Assembly: GCA_934699135.1 (NCBI GenBank)
Contig: CAKUVM010000004.1
Location: 1 to 64,000, forward strand
Direction: 5' to 3'
Source of the DNA: an uncultured Bacteroidales bacterium
GTDB taxonomy: Bacteria; Bacteroidota; Bacteroidia; Bacteroidales; Marinilabiliaceae
DNA: 64,000 bases
Shown here: positions 34,312 to 42,365 of the stretch, one piece after another
Numbering within the stretch: position 1 is the stretch's first letter
How the letters are laid out: every line of letters begins with the position of its first letter
The notes under the pieces: generated by a model
What the model saw: only the letters and a program-made list of their open reading frames with translations
Told to the model about the DNA's origin: nothing
Databases searched by the model: none
Translations under genes and position numbers: made by a program

Positions 34312-35124
34312 CTAGTTTAAACGCCTGACGCGCCAGTAGCGCAGCAAGACGAACCCGAAGAGCATGCCGCCAATGTGAGCCCAGTGAGCCACGTTGTCAT
34401 AGTCCGCGCCATGGATGCCGCCGAACAACTCAATGAGTCCATAAATGATGACGAACCACTTTGCCTTGAGCGGGATGGGCGGGAAGAGTAGCATGATACG
34501 CATATTGGGGAAGAGCATGCCGAAAGCCAGCAGCACGCCAAACACCGCGCCAGAGGCTCCCACCGTGACCTGGGCGTTGACGTAGGCCGCCTGATATTGC
34601 TCGGCAAAAGAGCGGGCCAAGGCCGCGGCTCCCGCGGGGTCTGAGCCCAGGGTGTCATTATATTCCTTTATAAACGCCTCTATGGCCATCTTGGACTCTG
34701 CGGAGAAAGCCACGACGTGCGACGAGAGGAAACCCTGTATGTTTGCCGTGGAGGGGTCGTTCATTAGCTGGTCCACCGCCACCACGAGCGGGTGGAGGTC
34801 TATGCCCACGGCCAGCTGCTGGATGAGGCCGGAGCCTATGCCGCACGTGAGGTAATACGCCACAAAACGCCCCGTGCCCAGCGAGCTCTCAATGATGGTG
34901 CCAAACATCCAGAGGGCGAACATGTTGAAGAATATGTGGCTCACGCTGGCGTGCATGAACATGAACGTGACGAACTGCCACGGGCCGAAGTCTTTGGCCG
35001 TCACGTAGTGCAAGCCCAAGACGTTCTCCAGGTCTATTCGCAAACTGGTGCTGAAGACCCACGCTGCGGCGAAACACAGCACGTTGATGAGTAGCAGGTT
35101 CTTGACTGCCGGCGTCATTCTCAT
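34312..35124 (-). CDS. rhomboid intramembrane serine protease (first copy) with soluble insert
   Basis: 270 residues. Rhomboid features are HASVSHIFFNMFALWMFG in early spans, the nucleophile in VGASGAVFG (S191) and the histidine in AHIGGMLFG (H250). An insert of about 75 residues (about 110-185), containing PSTANIQGFLSSH and a helical QYQAAYV stretch, separates the third span from the catalytic-serine helix. It could be a periplasmic substrate-docking element. Located 39 bp after mutL on the minus strand. Confidence 0.92.
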   Translation of the reverse strand: MRMTPAVKNLLLINVLCFAAAWVFSTSLRIDLENVLGLHYVTAKDFGPWQFVTFMFMHASVSHIFFNMFALWMFGTIIESSLGTGRFVAYYLTCGIGSGLIQQLAVGIDLHPLVVAVDQLMNDPSTANIQGFLSSHVVAFSAESKMAIEAFIKEYNDTLGSDPAGAAALARSFAEQYQAAYVNAQVTVGASGAVFGVLLAFGMLFPNMRIMLLFPPIPLKAKWFVIIYGLIELFGGIHGADYDNVAHWAHIGGMLFGFVLLRYWRVRRLN

Positions 35125-35163
35125 ATTGTAGTGTCGTTCTGTTGTTGTCGTTTTATTTACTGG

Positions 35164-36984
35164 TCAGCGGAACATAGCGTCGATGTCGGCGTCGGCCATC
35201 ACCCTCATTGTCGGGCGGCCAGACGGCGACGTCTGCCTGTTGTCAGACGCCATGAGCTTGGCATAGAGGTCCGCCATCTCATCGGCCGACAATGCGCGGC
35301 CATAAGGGATGGCCTTGTGATCAGAGAGGCTGCGCGCAATGACGTCGCTCACGTCGGAGTGCACGTCCACCTCGCCAGAGCGGCAATTGAACGTGAGAGT
35401 CTCAATGAGAGACCGCACCGCCTCGACATCCATAAGGGCCGGGATGGACGTGATGGTGACGCGCCCCGCCGCAGAGTCCACCTCCAGGTCAATTCCCGCC
35501 GCGTTCATCTCTGCCGTCAGCTCGGAGAGTACGCACAGATCCTCTGCGCCCATGGCCATGACCTCGGGGAAGAGAAGCCTCTGGCACTCCACGGCGGAGT
35601 GGGCCATCATGGCTTTCATGCGGTCATAGAGGACCCGCTCGTGAGCCCTGTGCTGATCTATCACCAGAAGCCCCGTCTCGACGGGGCGCAAGATGTAGCG
35701 CAGCTTATATTGCGTCAGCAGGCCGGCCTCGGCGGCGTCATTCCCCGCCGCGGGGAACAGGCCGGCCTCAGGGGCGTTGACGTGAGACTCGAAGCTCACC
35801 ATACCGTCCGAAACCGGGTAGAGTGCCTCCCATCCGCTGGCGTCGGACCTGGGGGACTGACCGAAAGACTGCGCGTACTGGGCGGCATGGAGCCGCTCAC
35901 TGGCGAAAGGGTTGTATGTGTTGGCGGCCTGGGCCGAGGGGTCGAAAGTGGGGATGTCTACCCTCTCGCCGCTGTCGAAGTCAATCTGCGGCAAGATGTT
36001 GTTGTCATTGAGGCAGGCACTCACCGTGGCGTTGAGAATCTTCCAGATGGCCTGGTCGTCATCAAACTTTATCTCAGTCTTTTGAGGATGGACGTTGACG
36101 TCCAGCGACTGCGGGTCTACATGGAAATATATGTAGTAGGCCGGCAGATGGTCGGGGCCTATTATGCCCTTGTACGCGTCGGTGACGGCCTTGTTGAAAT
36201 AGGCGCTGCGCATATATCTGTCGTTGGCGAAGAAATATTGGTCTCCGCCACTTTTCCTGGCGGTCTCGGGAGTGCCAATGAAACCCGATATTTTCACCAG
36301 GCTCGTCTCGCACTCCAGCGAGAGCAGATTCTTGGCCATGGAAAGTCCGGCCACCCCGGCCACCCTCTGCTTCACGTTGCCTGCCGGCAGGTTGTATAGC
36401 GGCACGCCGCCAGACGTCAGGCTCATGCTCACCGAAGGGTGCGCGAGCGCCACGCGCAGGAACTCGGAGCAGACGTGACGCATCTCGGCCGTGTCGGACT
36501 TAAGAAACCGCCGCCGCGCGGGGACGTTGAAAAACAAGTCCTTGACGCAAAAACGGCTTCCTTTGGGCGTGGCGCACGGCTCTTGGACCTCCACGTCCGA
36601 GCCCGCTAAGACAATCTTGACGCCGAGCTCCTGATCGGCCTGCCGCGTGAGGAGCTCCACCCTGGCCACGGCCGCGATGGAGGCCAGGGCCTCGCCGCGG
36701 AAACCCATGGTGGTGAGGCTATACAGATCCCGCGCCGACGCGATCTTTGACGTGGCGTGACGCTCAAAGGCCAGGCGCGCGTCGGTCTCTGTCATTCCGC
36801 ATCCATCGTCAATGACTTGGATCTGCGTTCGCCCGGCATCTTGCACCAAGACTTTTATGTCCGTCGCCCCCGCGTCAATGGCGTTTTCCATCAACTCCTT
36901 GATCACCGAGGCGGGCCTTTGGATGACCTCGCCGGCGGCAATCTGGTTGGCCACGGTGTCCGGCAGCAGGTGAATAACGTTCAT
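35164..36984 (-). CDS. mutL: DNA mismatch repair protein MutL
   Basis: Couples MutS mismatch recognition to downstream repair. The 606 residues hold the GHKL ATPase (AAGEVIQRPASVIKELMENAIDAG is the N box region; DDGCGM, TMGFRGEALAS) and the C-terminal dimerisation domain. The place of the endonuclease motif DQHAxxE reads DQHRAHER, and the CPHGRP zinc motif reads SPSGRPT, so the latent nuclease of many MutL proteins looks altered; this may be general in Bacteroidota. It is followed closely by the rhomboid pair. Confidence 0.95.
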   Translation of the reverse strand: MNVIHLLPDTVANQIAAGEVIQRPASVIKELMENAIDAGATDIKVLVQDAGRTQIQVIDDGCGMTETDARLAFERHATSKIASARDLYSLTTMGFRGEALASIAAVARVELLTRQADQELGVKIVLAGSDVEVQEPCATPKGSRFCVKDLFFNVPARRRFLKSDTAEMRHVCSEFLRVALAHPSVSMSLTSGGVPLYNLPAGNVKQRVAGVAGLSMAKNLLSLECETSLVKISGFIGTPETARKSGGDQYFFANDRYMRSAYFNKAVTDAYKGIIGPDHLPAYYIYFHVDPQSLDVNVHPQKTEIKFDDDQAIWKILNATVSACLNDNNILPQIDFDSGERVDIPTFDPSAQAANTYNPFASERLHAAQYAQSFGQSPRSDASGWEALYPVSDGMVSFESHVNAPEAGLFPAAGNDAAEAGLLTQYKLRYILRPVETGLLVIDQHRAHERVLYDRMKAMMAHSAVECQRLLFPEVMAMGAEDLCVLSELTAEMNAAGIDLEVDSAAGRVTITSIPALMDVEAVRSLIETLTFNCRSGEVDVHSDVSDVIARSLSDHKAIPYGRALSADEMADLYAKLMASDNRQTSPSGRPTMRVMADADIDAMFR

Positions 36985-37012
36985 TCCTTTTGCGCTTGGT
37001 TCTACGTCAGGC

Positions 37013-37336
37013 CTACCTGGCGCCCGCCAGCAGCCCTATGAGGCTGTCTAGCTCGCCGCCCAAGTAGGCATAAAGGATGGCGCTGAGAATCAGCACAATG
37101 ACCCAGCGCCGCACAAAACGCTGCCGGCTTCCGTCCTCCACGCTGGGCTTATAGCTAGCGTGGCGCATGCGCATGGAGCCGGCGCGGAGCATGCCGCCCG
37201 TGCCGGCCAGTTTCTCCACCTCGCTGGTCAGGCCCAGCTCCTCGCGCCTCTTTTTCACATACTCCTTGTCCGGGTCGTAATAAAGGGGCTTATACTCAAA
37301 CACCTTGTGCTTGGGCAGTTGAATGAAAGACTTCAT
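37013..37336 (-). CDS. small protein with C-terminal membrane anchor
   Basis: 107 residues: a charged soluble part (KPLYYDPDKEYVKKRREELG) and one hydrophobic span near the C-terminus (VIVLILSAILYAYLGG). No family assigned beyond similarity to small proteins often found upstream of mutL in Bacteroidales. It lies 28 bp before mutL and 43 bp after the Dabb gene. Confidence 0.75.
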   Translation of the reverse strand: MKSFIQLPKHKVFEYKPLYYDPDKEYVKKRREELGLTSEVEKLAGTGGMLRAGSMRMRHASYKPSVEDGSRQRFVRRWVIVLILSAILYAYLGGELDSLIGLLAGAR

Positions 37337-37379
37337 ATGGTCATTGTGCGAATGTGGGACATTGCGCCGCGGCGCAGGG

Positions 37380-37679
37380 TCAGATCTCGTAGTCGGTGCA
37401 GGCCCTCACGTCTAGCATCTCGCCCACCTGCTTGGCCACGGCCACATGGCGCGGGTCCGTGGCGTAGGCCGCGAGGCCGGCGAGGTCGTCAAAAGTGGCC
37501 ACGAGGGCGAGGTCGAACTTCTCCTTGGGGTTGACGTTGAGGCCTATCTCAATGCCGCGGAGCGAGGGTATGACGCCCATGAGGGCCAAAAACTGGCTGC
37601 GTATGGATGGCAGGCGCGAGGCCTTGACGTCGGCCCCGACATCATCGCGGAGTTTGAAGAGTACAATGTGCTTGATCAT
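37380..37679 (-). CDS. Dabb (stress-responsive A/B barrel) family protein
   Basis: 99 residues from ATG 37679. It begins with the family signature MIKHIVLFKLRDD and continues with IPSLRGIEIGLNV, DLALVATFDDLAGLAAYATDPRHVAV, characteristic of small dimeric alpha/beta-barrel proteins. No catalytic role is assigned to most members. A TTG two codons upstream is open but unlikely. First of the minus-strand run leading to mutL. Confidence 0.88.
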   Translation of the reverse strand: MIKHIVLFKLRDDVGADVKASRLPSIRSQFLALMGVIPSLRGIEIGLNVNPKEKFDLALVATFDDLAGLAAYATDPRHVAVAKQVGEMLDVRACTDYEI

Positions 37680-37698
37680 GTCCAAAAGGGTTTACGCG

Positions 37699-37706
37699 CA
37701 AAAATA
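37699..37706 (-). promoter_or_regulatory. -7 box for the Dabb-mutL run
   Basis: TATTTTTG on the minus strand matches TAnnTTTG, 19 nt before ATG 37679. The -33 element is not clear. Confidence 0.45.
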
Positions 37707-37799
37707 GCTCTTTTAGCCGTACTATGCTGTTGATGCCTTTCAGTTTTACTTTACGGCCCGCATTTTGTAACTTTACGCATCGTATTAATTTTTACGGAG

Positions 37800-38612
37800 G
37801 TGAGATACAATAACGAAGGCAAAAGCCGCGAGACACGCGGCGGCAGGCCAACCCCATCGTCGCCGCGCGGCACGGCCGCGTTGCATACTGTGTCTGAGAA
37901 CGACATCGTGTTCGTCAACGTTGAGGGAGTTCCGGAGCTTTGCTCATTTGACAATCTGTCTGCCGACATGCAGCGGCTTTGGGACTCGGCCTCGGCGGCT
38001 TGGCGGCCGGCCGGCGTGACCGCCAGTGAAGCGTATGCCGAGGCCGGGGCCATGGCCGAGTTTGGGAAAGTGGCTTGCATAACGGCCGGCGTCATCCGCC
38101 ATAAGGAGGGCGGGGCAGACCCGTTTTTCATCACGTCGACCTACTCGGGAGACAGCGAGCGCGACGTCTTGTGCGGCTTTGCCGAGATGGTGGGCAACTT
38201 CCTCTCAACGCCCGCGCAAGACCACGTGCTGTGCGGCCACGCCATCTTGGCCACCGACATTCCCTTCTTTGCCCGGCGACTCATTGTGAACAACATACAG
38301 CTGCCCGCCCTCTTCGACCGGCACGGGCGGCGCAAGGTTGCCGACTCGGTGATTGACACGGCGGACTACTGGGCATTCACCGAGGCGGCCGGCCGACGCG
38401 CGCCGGCGGAGCTAATAGGCCGCGTGCTGGGGCTAGACGTGGAGCAAGACGACTTCGACCCGCGCGTGGCGGCGGAGCTATACAACACATCGGCCGGCAT
38501 GGAGCCGCTCATCGGCCGCTCAGAGCGCAAGGCTCTGCTCTACGCGCAGATTTTGAGGCGTTTCAGGGGCGAGAGCGTCATATTGCCGGATCACGTCATA
38601 CGCAAGCGATAA
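37800..38612 (+). CDS. degenerate DEDDy-type 3'-5' exonuclease homologue
   Basis: 270 residues from GTG 37800; the start is uncertain, since the family-like part begins near residue 34 (alternative TTG 37881 or GTG 37890). The protein follows the order of Bacteroidota PolB-exo2 type exonucleases: DIVFVNVEGVPE, AEFGKVACI, HVLCGHAILATDIPFFARRL, IDTADYWAF, QDDFDPRVAAELY and a last helix IGRSERKALLYAQ. In active members the first motif is D-x-E (here N40-V-E42) and the last is Y-C-x-K-D (here R240...K244). Only E42 and D153 remain, so catalysis is unlikely. Confidence 0.75.
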   Translation: MRYNNEGKSRETRGGRPTPSSPRGTAALHTVSENDIVFVNVEGVPELCSFDNLSADMQRLWDSASAAWRPAGVTASEAYAEAGAMAEFGKVACITAGVIRHKEGGADPFFITSTYSGDSERDVLCGFAEMVGNFLSTPAQDHVLCGHAILATDIPFFARRLIVNNIQLPALFDRHGRRKVADSVIDTADYWAFTEAAGRRAPAELIGRVLGLDVEQDDFDPRVAAELYNTSAGMEPLIGRSERKALLYAQILRRFRGESVILPDHVIRKR

Positions 38613-38650
38613 GGCAGAAAAAGGACACATCTTCACGGAGGCAGACCGAT

Positions 38651-39187
38651 ATGGCGAACATCATCACACTGCGCGGCAAGACGCCGACCGTTGGCAAAGA
38701 CTGCTACCTGGCCCCCACGGCCACACTGATTGGCGACGTGACGCTGGGCGACGGCTGCAGCGTCTGGTTCGGCGCCGTGCTGCGTGGCGACGTGGCCCCC
38801 ATCAGAGTGGGCGACCGGGTCAACATCCAAGACAACGCCGTCATCCACGGCACGTTCGAGAAACACGACACGCGGATAGGGTCAGACGTCTCGATAGGCC
38901 ACGGGGCCATTGTCCACGGAGCCACAATAAAAGACCGCGTGCTAGTGGGCATGGGTTCCATTGTCTTGGACGGGGCCACGGTGGAGCCAGACACCATAGT
39001 GGCGGCGGGGGCCGTGCTAACAGGCGGCAAGACGGCCGAGAGCCGCGGCATCTACGCCGGCACGCCCGCCAGGCGCATAAAAGAGCTGACAGAGGGGCAA
39101 GAGGCCGACACCATAAAGCGCATAGCCTCACACTACGCCACCTACGCCCGTTGGTACGAGGAGGAGGACAAAAAAGACAACGAATGA
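38651..39187 (+). CDS. gamma-class carbonic anhydrase family protein (YrdA-like)
   Basis: A 178-residue left-handed beta-helix of hexapeptide repeats. The three expected metal histidines are visible in AVIHGTF, IGHGAIVHG. Members bind zinc; some hydrate CO2, others have no shown activity. It starts 38 bp after the exonuclease homologue and its stop overlaps the next gene (ATGA), so it is in an operon with the secreted protein and murI. Confidence 0.93.
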   Translation: MANIITLRGKTPTVGKDCYLAPTATLIGDVTLGDGCSVWFGAVLRGDVAPIRVGDRVNIQDNAVIHGTFEKHDTRIGSDVSIGHGAIVHGATIKDRVLVGMGSIVLDGATVEPDTIVAAGAVLTGGKTAESRGIYAGTPARRIKELTEGQEADTIKRIASHYATYARWYEEEDKKDNE

Positions 39188-39705
39188 GACACTTCAAGGT
39201 TCTGGCCGCCCTGGCCGCCTTGGCCGCGTGCGCGCACGCGGCCGCGCAAGATGAGGAGTACTTCAACAACGCGTGGTGGAGCTGCGAGCTCTCCGGCCGT
39301 CAGACGGAGTGGTTCATCAAGAGCTACCGCACGGGCATCTCCTTCATCAACGGGACCGACATGGCCTCCGGCACCATAACATTCTCAGACGACTGCATAG
39401 AGTTCAACCACCCGGCCATCCAGATGCACTTCCCCGTGGCGGCGTACAAACGCATATCGGACAACATATTCGCCATCACGCGCAACGGGGAGGACGACTA
39501 TTTCGACTACATCGAGGTGATCCGCGAGCCGGGCAAAAAGACCTATCGCCTCCTACTGGCGAAAAAAGACCCCGACGACACCATGCAGAACACCCGAATA
39601 TTCATCTGCAAGCCCCACGTCTACACCGAGGGCCGCACGGCGGCCGAGGCCCGAGCGGCCCAGCCCAAGGGCGATGGCATCCCGCCACAAGTGCCAAAGA
39701 AATGA
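39184..39705 (+). CDS. small secreted protein of unknown function
   Basis: 173 residues from the ATG at 39184, which overlaps the preceding stop. Signal peptide MRHFKVLAALAALAACAHAAAQ is followed by a compact mature part containing YFNNAWWSCELSG, TDMASGTITFSDD and NIFAITRNGEDDYFDYIEV, reminiscent of small lipocalin-like beta barrels; that is a guess from alternation only. A Cys at 16 within the signal peptide is not a good lipobox. Its stop overlaps the murI start (ATGA). Not recognised as a known family. Confidence 0.7.
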   Translation: MRHFKVLAALAALAACAHAAAQDEEYFNNAWWSCELSGRQTEWFIKSYRTGISFINGTDMASGTITFSDDCIEFNHPAIQMHFPVAAYKRISDNIFAITRNGEDDYFDYIEVIREPGKKTYRLLLAKKDPDDTMQNTRIFICKPHVYTEGRTAAEARAAQPKGDGIPPQVPKK

Positions 39706-40520
39706 TCGCCATCTTCGACTCCGGCTACGGCGGCCTGACAATATTCAGCGCGGTGCGCAAGGCCTTGCCGGCCTATGACTACATATACCTTGGAGACAAC
39801 GCCCGCGCGCCCTACGGCTCACGCTCCTTCGACGTGGTGTATCGCTTCACCCTCCAGGCCGTGACCGAGATGCTGCGCATGGGGGCCGACCTCATCATAC
39901 TGGCCTGCAACACGGCCTCGGCCAAGGCCCTGCGCACCATACAGCAGCGAGACCTGCCGCGCCTCGACCCGGAAGGGCGGCGGCGCGTCTTGGGCATCAT
40001 CCGCCCCTCCGCCGAGGCCCTGGGCTCCTGCACCGCCACGGGGAAAGTGGGGGTCATGGCCACTCAGGGCACCGTGTCGTCACTCTCCTACACCATCGAG
40101 ATGAGCCACTTGTGGCCCGGCGTGGAGGTGTTTCAGCAAGCGTGCCCCATGTGGGTGCCGCTCGTGGAGAACGGAGAATATGACAAGCCCGGGGCGGACT
40201 ATTTCGTGGAGCAATACACGCGCCGGCTCATGACCCAATGCCCCGCCATAGACACCGTCATGCTCGCCTGCACCCACTACCCGCTCCTGGCGCCCAAGAT
40301 TGCCATCACCCTGCCGCGGGGAGTCAGGCTGCTGTCTCAGGGCGACATCGTGGCGCGCAGCCTGGCAGACTACCTGTCGCGCCACACAGAGATGGAGGCG
40401 CGGCTCAGCCGCGGCGGCACGGCGCGCTTCTTCACCACAGAGAGCCCTGAGAAATTCGCCGACACGGCCGGCATCTTCTTCAGCGGCCGGCTAGACGTGG
40501 CGCACACCGAGATAGGGTGA
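39702..40520 (+). CDS. murI: glutamate racemase
   Basis: Interconverts L- and D-glutamate for peptidoglycan. The 272 residues show MIAIFDSGYGGLTI (first acid), LGDNARAPYGSR, the first catalytic cysteine in LACNTASAKAL and the second in MLACTHYPLL. The frame stays open to 39273, but that part overlaps the secreted-protein gene out of frame; ATG 39702 matches the family start and overlaps the previous stop by 4 bases. Confidence 0.95.
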   Translation: MIAIFDSGYGGLTIFSAVRKALPAYDYIYLGDNARAPYGSRSFDVVYRFTLQAVTEMLRMGADLIILACNTASAKALRTIQQRDLPRLDPEGRRRVLGIIRPSAEALGSCTATGKVGVMATQGTVSSLSYTIEMSHLWPGVEVFQQACPMWVPLVENGEYDKPGADYFVEQYTRRLMTQCPAIDTVMLACTHYPLLAPKIAITLPRGVRLLSQGDIVARSLADYLSRHTEMEARLSRGGTARFFTTESPEKFADTAGIFFSGRLDVAHTEIG

Positions 40521-40568
40521 CGGATTTCAATTTTCAATTCTCACGCGAACTGCTTAAATTAGCGGTTT

Positions 40569-40600
40569 GAGGGCGGGCGACTGGCGGGCGTCCCGCCCTC
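40569..40600 (+). terminator. hairpin between murI and lysS
   Basis: GAGGGCGGG pairs with CCCGCCCTC over a 14-nt loop, 48 bases after the murI stop. No T-run follows, so it may be a weak terminator or an RNA structure in the lysS leader. Confidence 0.45.
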
Positions 40601-40637
40601 GAACCATAATTGGAAAAACAAGAAGAACAGACATATA

Positions 40638-42365
40638 ATGAGCCTACAAGACCTTAGCGAGCAAGAGATTAACAGACGCAACAACCTGCAATCTCTCCGC
40701 GACATGGGCATTGACCCCTACCCTGCGGCCGAATATCCGACCGACGCGTTCTCCTCCGACATCATTGCCGGCTTCACCGACGACGCCCCCCAGCGCGAGG
40801 TGTGCATAGCGGGCCGCATGATGAGCCGGCGCGTCATGGGCAAGGCTTCCTTCATTGAGTTGCAGGACTCTAAGGGCCGAATCCAGGTCTACATAGCCCG
40901 CGACGAGATCTGCCCCGCCGACAACGCCGACCTCTACAACGTGGTGTTCAAGAAGCTGCTCGACCTGGGCGACTTTGTGGGCGTCAAGGGCTTCGTCTTC
41001 CGCACCAAGACGGGCGAGATATCCGTCCACGCCAAGAGCCTGACGGTGCTGGCCAAGAGCCTCAAGCCGCTGCCCGTGGTGAAGGAGAAAGACGGGGTGG
41101 TCTACGACTCGTTTGACGACCCGGAGCTGCGCTACCGCCAAAGATATGTCGACCTGGTGGTCAACAAGGGCGTCAAAGACACTTTCCTTCAGCGCGCCAC
41201 GGTGCTGCGCACCCTGCGCTCCGTGCTAGACGGCGCGGGCTACACCGAGGTGGAGACCCCCGTGCTGCAGTCCATAGCCGGCGGGGCCTCGGCCCGCCCC
41301 TTCATCACGCACTTCAACGCCCTCAACATCGACATGTATATGCGCATAGCCACCGAGCTATACCTAAAGAGGCTCATTGTGGGCGGCTTCGAGGGCGTAT
41401 ACGAGATAGGCAAGAACTTCCGCAACGAGGGCATGGACCGCACCCACAACCCCGAATTCACCTGCATGGAGCTCTACGTCCAGTATAAGGACTACAACTG
41501 GATGATGAGCTTCACAGAGAAGCTGCTCGAAACCATCTGCGTGGCCGTCAACGGCAAGCCAGAGAGCGAGATTGACGGCCACGTCATAAGCTTCCGCGCC
41601 CCGTTCCGCCGCCTGCCCATCTTGGAGGCCATCAAGGAGAAGACGGGCTACGACCTCGAGGGCAAGAGCGAGGACGAGATCCGCGCCATCTGCCGCGACC
41701 TCAAGATGGATATTGACGACACCATGGGCAAGGGCAAGCTCATCGACGAGATTTTCGGCGAATTCTGCGAAGGCACGTACATCCAGCCCACCTTTATCAC
41801 AGACTACCCCGTGGAGATGTCTCCACTGACCAAGAAGCACCGCAGCAAGCCAGGCCTGACGGAGCGTTTTGAGCTGATGGTCAACGGCAAAGAGCTGGCC
41901 AACGCGTATAGCGAGCTTAACGACCCGATAGATCAGGAGGAGCGTTTCAAGGAGCAGATGCGACTGGCCGACAAGGGCGACGACGAGGCCATGATCATTG
42001 ACCAAGACTTCCTCCGCGCCCTCCAATACGGCATGCCGCCCACATCGGGCATAGGCATCGGCATAGACCGCCTGGTGATGCTCATGACGGGCAAAAACGC
42101 CATTGGCGAGGTCATGCTCTTCCCGCAAATGAAGCCGGAGAAGAAGGCGGCGCGCGACCCTGAGGCCGCATTCACCAAACTGGGCGTGCCCGCGGAGTGG
42201 GTGGAGCCGCTCTACGCCGCAGGCGTCAACACCGTGGCCGACATGGCCAAGATGAAACCCGGCAAGGTGCACCAGACGCTCTGTGACATAAACAAGAAGA
42301 ACAAGCTCGGCCTCACGCCACTCAAACAAGAGGAGGTCGCCGCGTGGTTCAACGCCCTGCAATGA
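40638..42365 (+). CDS. lysS: lysyl-tRNA synthetase, class II
   Basis: Charges tRNA-Lys. The 575 residues have the N-terminal OB-fold anticodon domain (VCIAGRMMSRRVMGKASFIELQD region), class-II motif 2 FRNEGMDRTHNPEFT and motif 3 GIGIGIDRLVMLMTG. About 65 C-terminal residues (LGVPAEWVEPLYAAGVNTVADMAKM and on) extend beyond the E. coli enzyme and resemble a helix-hairpin-helix; this extension is seen in Bacteroidales. Overlaps gpsA by 4 bases. Confidence 0.96.
   Translation: MSLQDLSEQEINRRNNLQSLRDMGIDPYPAAEYPTDAFSSDIIAGFTDDAPQREVCIAGRMMSRRVMGKASFIELQDSKGRIQVYIARDEICPADNADLYNVVFKKLLDLGDFVGVKGFVFRTKTGEISVHAKSLTVLAKSLKPLPVVKEKDGVVYDSFDDPELRYRQRYVDLVVNKGVKDTFLQRATVLRTLRSVLDGAGYTEVETPVLQSIAGGASARPFITHFNALNIDMYMRIATELYLKRLIVGGFEGVYEIGKNFRNEGMDRTHNPEFTCMELYVQYKDYNWMMSFTEKLLETICVAVNGKPESEIDGHVISFRAPFRRLPILEAIKEKTGYDLEGKSEDEIRAICRDLKMDIDDTMGKGKLIDEIFGEFCEGTYIQPTFITDYPVEMSPLTKKHRSKPGLTERFELMVNGKELANAYSELNDPIDQEERFKEQMRLADKGDDEAMIIDQDFLRALQYGMPPTSGIGIGIDRLVMLMTGKNAIGEVMLFPQMKPEKKAARDPEAAFTKLGVPAEWVEPLYAAGVNTVADMAKMKPGKVHQTLCDINKKNKLGLTPLKQEEVAAWFNALQ

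Noticed and set aside
35131..36399. A 422-codon open frame antisense to mutL
   Set aside because: Complement of conserved MutL sequence; no independent evidence.
39273..39701. Upstream extension of murI
   Set aside because: Overlaps the secreted-protein gene in another frame, and the Arg/His/Pro-rich residues are unlike any racemase.
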